Assembly: GCA_029449245.1 (NCBI GenBank)
Contig: JANATF010000006.1
Location: 434,001-498,000 of the forward strand
Direction: 5' to 3'
Source: Mortierella alpina
Taxonomy: Eukaryota; Mortierellomycota; Mortierellomycetes; Mortierellales; Mortierellaceae
DNA length: 64,000 nucleotides
Below are positions 55,336-64,000 of this stretch, piece after piece. The position numbers and the translations under genes were made by a program. The notes beneath the pieces are model-generated. The model saw nothing but the letters and a program-made list of their open reading frames with translations, did no database searches and was not told the DNA's origin. Positions within the stretch are counted from its first letter, which is position 1; each line of letters opens with the position of its first letter.

Positions 55336-58300
55336 TTACCTGGCGGCCGTGTTCTTGTCCGCAAAATGCAGCGTGTCCTCGGACTTTGACTGCTGCGTCA
55401 TCAACGTGCGCATGCGCTCCATCTCCACCTGTCCGTTCGCCTCCAGGTTCAACGGCTTCATGGTCTTGGTCTTGATCCACTTGTACACCTCTGCAAACAG
55501 AATAAAGATCACCAGCGCAACAGCAATCATGCCCCACTCGTACGTAATGGGCGAGTGCTTGAACACGTTGCGGTTGAATCCAGGAATGTACAGCACAGGG
55601 AACACCAGCAGGGCTCCAACCACAATGCTCATCCACAGCATCCGGTTCTGCTTCAGCGTCTTGAGGTTCTTGTACCTCCAACCACTATCGCGCAGAGCAC
55701 GGCAGTTCACGGCATGCGCAAGGATCAAGAATGTCATACACGCGTACGCCGTGGCTCGTGCACGGAACACGCCCTCGCAAGGCTCGGACCACTTGGAGTT
55801 GCATTCCTTCCCAAGCTTACCATCGTTGAACCCAAACACCACAATCACAAACGACGCAAACGACAGACCGCCCATCACCAGTCCATAGACGAACGTGTCC
55901 ATCACCACTTCAAACGAAAACAATCCTTGCTTGGCCGATCGAGGAGGCTCGCGCATGTTGGACTCGCTAGGGGGCTCCAATCCGAGTCCCATCGCTGGGG
56001 GCGAGGACGTGATCATGTTCAGGAACAGAATCTGAACCGCACTCATCGGGAACACAGCCTTCTTCGCGTCGTCCTTGAACGCCAGTCCGATAATCAACAC
56101 AACAATCTCGGCGACATTGGCAGACATCAGATGCTGCACAAACTTTTGAATGTTGGCAAACATACGCCGACCCTCGGCAACGGCCTTGACAATCGTCGCA
56201 AAGTTGTCGTCCGTCAGCACAATGTCGGACGCTTGCTTGGCCACGTCCGATCCTGACTGACCCATCGCAATACCAACGTTGGCGGCCTTGAGCGAAGGTG
56301 AATCATTGACACCGTCTCCAGTCATCGTGGCAAACAAGTTACGGCGATGAAGCGCTGCAATCATCTTGACCTTGGTGTTGGGCGAGCAGCGGGCCACCAC
56401 ACGGGGCAGCTCCTCCAAACGATCAATCTCTTCCTCCGACATGGCATCAAACTGGGCAGCGGTCATAACCAAAGGATTGTTGTGGAGGGGTGCGTCCTCG
56501 GGAATGATGGCCACCTCCTTGGCAATGGCGGCGGCAGTCGAGGGGTGATCGCCCGTCAGCATGTGCACACGAATACCAGCCTCATAGCACTCGAGCACAG
56601 CAGGACGGGACTCGGCACGTGGAGGATCGTAGATACCGACCAGACCCAGGAACACCATGTTGGACTCGATCTCCTCGCGGCTCAGCTCATGGACCACATC
56701 GACTCCGGGCAACACCTCAAACTTGCGGTAGGCCAGCGTCAGGACACGGAGACCCTTCTCAGCCAACACATTCATCTTTTCATTGATCGTCTTCTCAAAT
56801 TCCGCACGGTCACCGCCCTTGTCGTTATCGAGTCTGTGCTCCGTGTCACCCTCGCGCCAGGCATTGCAGCATCCAATGACACGCTCCGTGGCGCCCTTCA
56901 TGAAAATGTAGTGGTCACCGGGCGAGTCGGCCGTAGGAGGAGACTGGTAGATGACCGACATGCGCTTGACGGAAGAATCAAAGGGGAACTCTGCCAAGAG
57001 ACTGAAGCCTTGGTTGACTAGATCAGGCTTGGCCAGGCTGGCCTTGTAGGCAAGCACTTGAAGAGCAATCTCAGTGGGGTCACCAATAGCGGCCCACTCA
57101 CCGTGGGTTTCGGGATGCAGAGTGCGGCGCAGCTCGGCCATGTTGCAAAGAGAGGCAGCCTGGATCAAGCGGAGATAGTGGTTCGAGCTGGCTCCAGGCA
57201 CGACAAGTTCCTCTGACCCTTGAAGCTCTCCTTGGACCATTTCACCCTGGCGGTAAATCTCACCCTCAGGGATAAATCCTGTGCCAGTAACACGGTGGAA
57301 GCCATCGCCGGGAAGCCACATACGAACGGCCACCATTTTAGACTGCGTCAAGGTACCCGTCTACAAAAAAGTGATAGAAAACAGCATGTCAGTCTTCAAC
57401 AATCTTGCTGCAAATGAGCGTACGAGGCACCACACTGCTGACAACAAAAGGAACTTTAGATGTGTTTACCTTATCCGAGCAAATATTGGTGACAGCACCC
57501 AGACTCTCCAAACTGGAGAGGCGACGGACAATGGCCTTGACTTCGGCCATGCGACTCACTCCGAATGCCATGGTCAGCGTGACCACAGCCACCAGGCCCT
57601 CAGGGATGATGGCGATCGAGACCGAGATGGCGTAAATGGCAGCCTCGTTCGAGTACTCAAACTTGTGGACACCAAAGACGATGATGACGAGCAAAATAGC
57701 GGCGCCAAAGACAAAGTAGGCCATCTTGTTGAGCCTCTTTTGGAGCGGCGTCTGTTCATTCGCGTCGACACTCATGAGGGAGGTGGCAATCTGTCCGATC
57801 TGGGTCTTCATGCCGGTAGCAGTGACAACACCCTTGGCGCGGCCCTTGACGACGGTGGTGGAGGCAAAGACCATGTTAAGGCGATCACCCAAAGCCTCGT
57901 CAGCCTTTTCGATCACGGCCAGGTTCTTTTGCACGGGCAGGGACTCTCCAGTGAGCAGAGCCTCGTCCGTCTCGAGGTTGAAGACCTCAAAGAGACGGCA
58001 GTCGGCTCCGATCACGTCGCCATCCTCAAAGATCATAACGTCTCCAGGCACAACCTGGTTGTTGGGGATCGTGGTTCGGGTTTCGTCGCGGATGACTTGG
58101 GCGGTGGGCGAAGACATGTTGCGGAGAGCCTCCATGGTCTGCTCGGCGTTAAACTCTTGCCAGAAACCAATCGCGGCGTTCATGACGATAATGAAGAGGA
58201 TGACCCCTCCCTCAGCAAAGTCCTTGGTGGCAAAAGCTAAAACCTAGAATTCCGAGTGGACTGCAGTGTGTCAGTTATACGGATGTCTCCTTTCCGAGAT

Positions 58301-58566
58301 GTGTTTTGTTCAAGCGAGAGGAGACGTACGGTGGCAATCAGGAGCACGCAGACGAGGACGTTGGCGACCTGGCGCCAGAGGACCTTGTACCACTTGACGC
58401 CGCCGTTGCCCTCGAGCTCGTTGTGGCCATATTTGGTCAGGCGAGCGGCTGCTTCGGTTGAAGAGAGACCCTCGAGGACGGAGGTCTGGAGGTGGTCGAC
58501 GGTCTGGTCGACAGTAAAGGTGTGGAACGGAGTCTCTGGCTCGAGATCGACTGTCTTTTTACCCAT
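55336..58566 (-). CDS. ENA1: ENA-type Na+/K+ efflux P-type ATPase
   Basis: P-type ATPase, most likely of the fungal IID (ENA) group that exports Na+ or K+ at high pH or salt across the plasma membrane. Exons (minus order) 58566-58330, 58243-57470 and 57360-55336 give 1,011 residues. Seen: the cation ATPase N-terminal domain; actuator LTGESLP; M4 with IPEGL (293-297); phosphorylation motif DKTGTLT (Asp336), split by the second intron between Lys and Thr; KGATERV in the nucleotide domain; TGDHPSTA; and hinge MTGDGVNDSPSLK. C-terminal signatures GFNDGKLGKEC, VFRARATAY, VFPVLYIP and AEVYKW match the ENA pattern I know. M4 reads IPEGL as in Ca2+ and Na+/K+ ATPases rather than the IPASL I recall for yeast ENA, so ion preference is uncertain. 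The C-terminus carries no obvious Ca2+-ATPase autoinhibitory domain. Confidence 0.9.
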
Positions 58567-58746
58567 AACCTAAGGCGCAGAGGTGGGTGTTGTGCAGGAG
58601 TGAAGAGAGGGGCCGGAGAGATAGAGTTCGAGGCAAAGTAAAAGAAGCGGGCTGAAGGTTGACGAGTCAAGAAAGATAGAAAGAAACAAAAAAAGTGGAA
58701 AGCAAAAAAGAAAGAAAAGGAATGAGAGTGGGAATGAAGGACGGCC

Positions 58747-58753
58747 CTTTATA
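58747..58753 (-). promoter_or_regulatory. TATA box of ENA-type ATPase
   Basis: Minus-strand TATAAAG followed by GGCC lies 181 bases upstream of the ATPase start codon. The leader between is A/G-rich on the plus strand, so CT-rich in the transcript. Confidence 0.6.
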
Positions 58754-58881
58754 GACTTTTTTTTGAGTCGACTAGAGTGCGCAGGCAAAGGAGACTTCCA
58801 TTGACCCCGAGTCGGCTTAAAGTAAAACCTGTATGAAGACGGACATACAAGCAAACGCAGGGTTGTCCAGTCTTCGGAGTT

Positions 58882-59027
58882 ACTCAGGACACTCAGGACA
58901 CTCAGGACACTCGGGATACTCAGCACACTCAGGACACTCAGCGCACTCCTGGTACTCTCAGGACACTCAGGATGCTCAGGACACTCAGGACACTCAGGAC
59001 ATTCAGGGCATTCAGGACTCTCAGGGA
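58882..59027 (+). repeat. ACTCAGGAC 9-base tandem repeat
   Basis: About sixteen imperfect copies of a nine-base unit (ACTCAGGAC, with CACACTCAG, ATTCAGGGC and GGTACTCTC variants). It starts about 130 bases upstream of the ATPase TATA box. It gives a Ser-Gly-His or Asp-Thr-Gln repeated open frame on the plus strand, which I do not consider a gene. Confidence 0.93.
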
Positions 59028-61834
59028 CAGGCTACTGCGGCGCCAGGCATATTCACAGGGTCTCTTCTATTCATCGATGCAGCATCATTGCTCTAGTCTA
59101 CCGCCCTCACCCATCCAAGCCTAGCAACAGAGCCAACAAAAGAAAGCAAGAGAGACAGAGACACACAGAGAGAGAGAGGTAGAGAGAGATAGAGATGTAG
59201 AGGTAGAGGCAGAGAGAAAGGTAGAGAGAGAGAGACAAACCTGCATACATCGATAATGTATATACATGCGGTGCTGTATCGAGTCAAACTGCCATTGAGT
59301 AAGCTTTGGCGAGGCCAGTAAAAGAACGCTTGTCGTTTTGTGTTTGCAGTCGGTGCTGATTGAATTAGACAATCCATTCAGCCCCAGCGCTCCTGGGTAC
59401 ACTCTCTTCAGTCTCTTGGATTTAAGTTGACCCCGGATGTCGCCTCTAGTCTGCGTTTACACTTCCCACTGCACTGTCCATACCCTTGTCCTCATCCATG
59501 GTGCCATCCCCTATTGTCCTTTCCTGTTGCCTCGCATGGATGACTCTATAGGATCTGAGCATTCCCACAGCCAGCCTTGCAGAGTCAACCGGCAGGGGAG
59601 TGGGGGTTCGGGGCCCATTGGCTAGACTCTCGTTCTCTACTGAGACATATCAAGACGGCCGAAGAGACCCCTCTGCGAACTGCTCTTCCTTGTTGCTGCC
59701 TCTCATGCCATTGCCGGTGCACTTGCTATGGGCGATAGGGAGGACACATCTTCCCCCCCACCGCTCTTTATTATTTTTTCATTTCCGAGATGGAGGACGG
59801 CACAAGGCAGCTTCTGCAACCACTCTGACTGCATCCTCTGAGATCTCGCCCCTTCTCTACCCCCTACAGTACCTGCCTCCACTGGATCTAACGCCCTTAT
59901 CCAGAGTGCTAGTCTTATGGTGGTACCGCGCCAACTTTACTTTCCAACCTGCTCCCATATCAAGATGAATGACACAATGTCATCCATTGATTCGCAGATT
60001 CAAATTTCCTCTCCATTGTTTCTTGTCTCGAAGTCTTGCGATGCACCCATGCCTGGAGCGGCGAGTAAAAAAAAAAATAAGCGTTTGGATCCCTCGAGAC
60101 AAGCTTGATCCTCATCCCTCCGCAGTTTTGGAGAATGAAAATATGCGGCCCGTTCAAGCTTTTGCAGGGTGGTTTTGATGAGAAACAAAACCACAGCAAG
60201 AACAGCTGTAGATTAATATACAATTCACATCAGGTATGAGGGGACACATGGCCACACACCCACGCTTCTAGAGACTGAGAAGGAGAGACTTTGAAAAGCC
60301 ATAGCTTTCGAATTCCTGTTTTTATTTTGTAGTATGGTTGATATCAAAGATGATACCCGCAGGAGAGGTCTTTGACCAAATCAACCTTCCAGACATACTA
60401 CATCAGACGATCAACATGCTAAGAGAAGAGAGCGTCGTCACCATTGTACACACTGTACATTTTTTTGCGGATCGATGACGAACGGCATGCCTAAACATAC
60501 TCCATGTCTTGTAGCTTCAGGCTACAAGCAAACACAAGGTCTGGCCTCTTTCCCGCTTTGCTTGTACTTTCCGGCTCAACGAGAGAAGGCCAAGGAACAA
60601 AAAAAAAAGTAAAATGGGGACGGCACAGGTCCACTTTCTCTCCCCCTCCTTTGTGTTCGTTGCGTGATTTTTTTTACACAGAAAAAACAGAAAGGAGATA
60701 GAGAGGAGGAAGAGGGGGTCAAAAAGTATGTATAAGGTTTGACCTTGCAGCTATTCCTGAGGCGCGAATGAATTGCCGGAAGTGCGAGACAATAAGCCAA
60801 CAACTCGGTAAGCCGTACAATCTGCCTAATTGGGCCTGGCTCTTTTGCAGTCGAGATATAAATACGTATGGCATACGTGGGTCTGAGTCGCTTCGTTTGT
60901 CTGGAAGCACAGTTGTTGGACATTCAAAACCCAGAGAGAGAGGCACAACGGTCCTGTCTCCCCCCGCCCACGCTTCGTCAAAAGGCCGAGCGCCGTGTCG
61001 GGCAATGTATTGGACCGGTACACACCATCAGACACACGTGGATACAAATTAGCCATGATAGGCTCTTGCTCATTGAAACTGGGACCTTGACCGCATTGGC
61101 GTGGGTACAATGCTTCATGGTTTGCAATGCTTCATCTCCTGCGGTACAATGGTATACTATTCTCCATCCCAAAGCGGGCTGCAGATCTCAGATCTTCATC
61201 AAATCAGCAACCAGCATGCAGGCCATGCGCAGGCAGGCTCCTTCATTCCACGGTCCGATATTGCGGCCACCATCAAAAAAAAAAAAAAATAACAAAGAAA
61301 AAAAGGGCGACTACCATTTTTTTCCCGGGTATTCACCTATTTCTTTTCGTTTTTCCTTGCGTATTTGTGCCCAAACTTTCATTCCATTAGAGAGTGGTGG
61401 AAGCAGAGGCAAGAGCTGAACACAACAGTTAAAGAGAGCAGCGATCCAACATTACGGTTTGGCCCCAATTCCTGCACACACGACACACTTTTGGGCATGG
61501 CTCAAAAGAGGTTTTGCAGGGCTAATTCTAGCCAATCACATCACGGTAGCCATGCACACGGGCAGCAGGCGGATGGACGTTGGTCCAGCGCTGTGCATGC
61601 ACACGAATTACTCCGATTTGTGCTCGAAGCACACACTCGGACAACCAGTCTGACTACCATAACTCAGTGAAAAGGCCGAATAGTTCAACTCGATGCAAAT
61701 ATGACTACTGTTCTTTTTTTTTTGAATGAATGAATGAATGGATGGCTCTATGGATGCAATACGGATAGTCTACATGGTATACAAGTGTCACTTTCTTACA
61801 AAAATATGATGGTCGAGGACGGTAACGTTCAGCC

Positions 61835-64000
61835 TCACCGCGGCTGCTTCTCAGAGACGCCAGTGCAGTCTTGACAATGCGGCTGTGGACCCTCAGACCC
61901 GGTTGCTACAGTCGTCGCACCGTCCTGCTCTCCTGGTACAGCCGGGAGTGTCTGCACCGGCGACACGGGGGTGTCTTCATCGTCGGAGGGGGAGGCTGAT
62001 GTGGCCAAGGGGGATCGCGCGACAACCACAGCAGGAACAGGCGAATGACCCGTGCTGAGTGAATGGGAGTGGTGATGGCTGTGATGGTGAGAGGGAGAAT
62101 GGGGGTGGTGCAGATGATGTTGATGATGGTGCAGAAGTGGCAAACTACCCGCAGAGACACTCCTCTCCGGACTGCCACTTCTACTAGGGGCGCGACTAGG
62201 GGCACGACTGGTTGCTCGGCTGGTGGCGCGACTGACATCGCGCGAGGGATCCCTACTGTTGGCATCCTCCTCCGACTCTGCATAGGTTGGCAAGTGGATC
62301 CGCTGGATCATGGCTCGCAGCAAATCGTCGTCGGCTGGATCCATGTCCCGCTCTGAATCAAAGGACACTCTGGGCGTTGTGAACGAGGTCAGGTAGGACG
62401 GGAGCTCACCATCATGACCATCACTTACGCTTTCTTCTGGATCCATCTGAAAGTCGTCCTCGAACGCCAACACCTTCAGGTCAATCTCGTTCTCGATCCG
62501 GAACCGCTTGTTGCCATCCGTGCCCAGGATCGAGAACCTCAGCATGTGTGCCACCTTCATAAGTCCGTTATCGGCGGAGGGGTTGCACTGGTTGTGTTCA
62601 GAGCCCATGGACGGCATATCGAACAGCAAGACCTTGTTCCAGTTCCACGCCTCAGTCGAGGCGCCGTTGCTGCCATTCGGTCTGTCCCAGCCTTCGCTCT
62701 TTTGGATCTTAACCAATCGCATGTCGACCCTCTTGCGTCCGTCCGCTCTGTAGACCGCTCGCTCCCAGAGAGCCACCTGCAGGACCTGGACGTGTGTCCT
62801 GATTGTCGGTGCAGTGATCGACACTTGCAGCGGAATCTTGGTGCTATGGGGCACTCGAATCTGGGGCATCGTGATCTTGTACTTGATCTTGTCTTCGGGC
62901 GAACTGGCAGCGCGGCCTCCTCGCTGGTACGATCTTGAAGCTTGAATGGGGTGCCGACGGTGGACCAACACGGCGATGGTGGCTGTAGACGAGTGAAAGG
63001 TCAAGCCTGGCCGGGTCAGGGTGGCTGTAAGGCGGTAGGCGACTTTACCGTGCATGGTCGTCAGAGTCTCGGGCAGGGCGTCAGGCAGCTCCAGCGAAAA
63101 TGGGTAAGAATGGACCCCTGATTGCAGCTGTGTTGGGGGGTGTTTGTGGTGATGAGGGATAAGAGCCCAGGAGTGCTCAATGTGAGGCGCAGTGGTGTGC
63201 CGGGTCGCAGGCGAGTAGGCATTATCTAAATAATAAAGAATCGTTGGCTGTGTTTAGTTTTCTGATACTGCCAAGCAGTGCCTTCGAATCTCCTGCATGA
63301 TGCTTATCTTCCTCCTTGTTTAAGCTAGTGAAAATGGACTTACCATCCACCCAGGTGACCGACGATCGTCCTGAAAATTCGAGCTGTAGCGACTTGACCT
63401 TTGTGTTCTTGTGGAGGTTGACATACACAACGCCTTCCAAGATGGTCGTCTGTCCACTCATGAGCACTACCTCGGGTTTACTCAGTTCGATCCTCAAGGT
63501 TTTTGAGCTGCTGCCGAATCGATCGCCACTCCCATGGGAGCCGCTGTTATTGTTGGAGAAGAAGGAAAATGGCGAGAGCGAATGGCTGGTGTGGTTTGGA
63601 GGGTGCTCGCTGTGGCTCGAGCTGCTGCCAGCCGTGCTGCTGTGTTCCACTGCTGAGGACGAAGGCTCGGTGCTGGAGAAGTTGGAGGACGGAGTCGCAG
63701 TAATAGAGTTGGACAGAGGATGGGTCAGGATCGTCGTCGCTGTGGTTGGCGGCAAGGGTGGCGAGCTGGGTCGACTGGAGCTCTGGGGCGAATAATCCTC
63801 ATAAGTGCGGCGAGGCTCTTGGCCACGATGTTGGCGATGGTGTTGGCGGTGATCCTCCAAGTTTTCCTCGTCGTCCTCCAAGTCCAGGTGCTCTGCGATG
63901 TGCGAGTCCATATCTGTGTGGTCGGCGGAAGGTGCGGGCGTGGCAGCCAGTGCGCTCATGGCTGGAGGCAGACGACCAAAGGACAAGGGTGACGCAGGAG
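61835..64000 (-). CDS. Arrestin-domain protein (possibly 5'-partial)
   Basis: Arrestin-like trafficking adaptor; fungal members recruit the Rsp5-type ubiquitin ligase to plasma-membrane transporters or act in pH signalling. Two exons in minus order, 64000-63344 and 63225-61835. The first ATG in frame is 63959, giving 668 residues, but the frame stays open to the window edge, so the true start may lie outside. A disordered Ser/His/Glu-rich N-terminus of about 150 residues precedes the arrestin N-domain (LRIELSKPEVVLMSGQTT, VYVNLHKNTKVKSLQLEFSG, then SYPFSLELPDALPETL). The C-domain follows (PQIRVPHSTKIPLQVSI, then RTHVQVLQVALWERAVY). The C-terminal ~150 residues are disordered, with SRATSRAPSR repeats and a His-rich block. 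I see no clear PPxY motif (the residues LPTYAES are a weak look-alike), so ligase recruitment is not demonstrated. Confidence 0.85.

Larger units (their letters stand above)
58567..61834. other. 3.3 kb gene-free region upstream of ENA ATPase
   Basis: The longest gene-free stretch in the window. It holds the ATPase promoter and 9-base array at its left end, a GAGA/AGAGAG microsatellite (59150-59240), T- and A-runs (60598-60609, 61275-61290) and a (GAAT)n/(GGAT)n run at 61724-61745 just before the arrestin-like 3' end. Several 60-180-residue open frames exist on both strands (for example 60868-61419) but have no domain, codon pattern or start context in their favour. An unseen non-coding RNA or an intron-rich small gene cannot be excluded. 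Confidence 0.55.

Noticed and set aside
55555-58247. Long plus-strand frames opposite the ENA-type ATPase
   Set aside because: The minus-strand reading contains all the catalytic motifs of P-type ATPases with correct intron phases, so the plus-strand frames are codon-bias shadows.
58833-59096. 87-residue Ser-Gly-His/Asp-Thr-Gln frame
   Set aside because: Direct translation of the 9-base repeat upstream of the ATPase; the repeat unit is a multiple of three, so the frame stays open by chance.
60868-61419. 183-residue open frame in the gene-free region
   Set aside because: It runs through an A-tract giving poly-Lys, has no domain or helix pattern, and lacks a plausible promoter; overlapping frames are equally open.

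Overview
The window is nuclear DNA of a filamentous fungus. The evidence is 49 GT-AG introns that I could place by reading frame and protein similarity, pyrimidine-rich 5' leaders, mitochondrial presequences, and a set of single-copy fungal housekeeping genes. The style fits an early-diverging mould: an F-box/LRR protein with an acidic tail, very long disordered proteins rich in Gln, Ser and His, and tandem flavin monooxygenases. My best guess is Mortierellomycota (Mortierella-like). That is an impression from protein style, not a computed placement.

Layout. 0.4-6.5 kb: two tandem FAD aromatic-ring monooxygenase paralogs (+). 6.7-9.4 kb: an F-box/LRR protein (+) and a small His/Gln-rich protein (+). 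9.8-16.1 kb: an NHP6-type HMG-box protein and the retromer subunit VPS35 (both -), separated by 2 kb of simple repeats. 16.6-23.5 kb: an MFSD1-like transporter, a mitochondrial DEAD-like helicase (IRC3 type) and a small single-pass membrane protein (all +). 25.3-39.7 kb, all +: ergothioneine synthase EGT1, a PGM2/PGM3-type phosphoglucomutase/phosphopentomutase, mitochondrial intermediate peptidase OCT1, trifunctional folate enzyme FOL1, and the ER syntaxin UFE1. 39.9-43.7 kb: a SUN-domain nuclear envelope protein (-). 44.4-46.7 kb: the WD40 protein CMR1 (+), divergent from SUN. 46.8-54.4 kb: a 2,414-residue disordered Gln-rich protein (-). 55.3-58.6 kb: an ENA-type Na+/K+ efflux ATPase (-) with a repeat-rich upstream region. 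61.8 kb to the right edge: an arrestin-domain protein (-), whose 5' end may lie outside the window.

How the genes relate. Most are unrelated housekeeping genes, as expected for a fungal chromosome arm. Plausible functional links are membrane traffic (VPS35, UFE1, arrestin-like adaptor, MFSD1-like transporter), mitochondrial upkeep (IRC3, OCT1) and nuclear or chromatin roles (NHP6, SUN protein, CMR1). The monooxygenase pair is the only apparent lineage-specific catabolic or secondary-metabolic unit.

I found no CRISPR array, transposon, rRNA, tRNA or plasmid feature, and no clear undescribed multi-gene system. The most interesting leads are: intron mismatch between the tandem monooxygenases, with paired TCGCGA palindromes in their spacer; an acidic insertion of about 84 residues in VPS35; a 13th membrane segment after a long acidic loop in the MFS protein; an outlier 601-nt EGT1 intron with a strong hairpin; the giant disordered protein; and tandem repeat arrays upstream of the ENA ATPase and of the giant gene. 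Exon coordinates come from manual splice-site and phase reading and need transcript confirmation.
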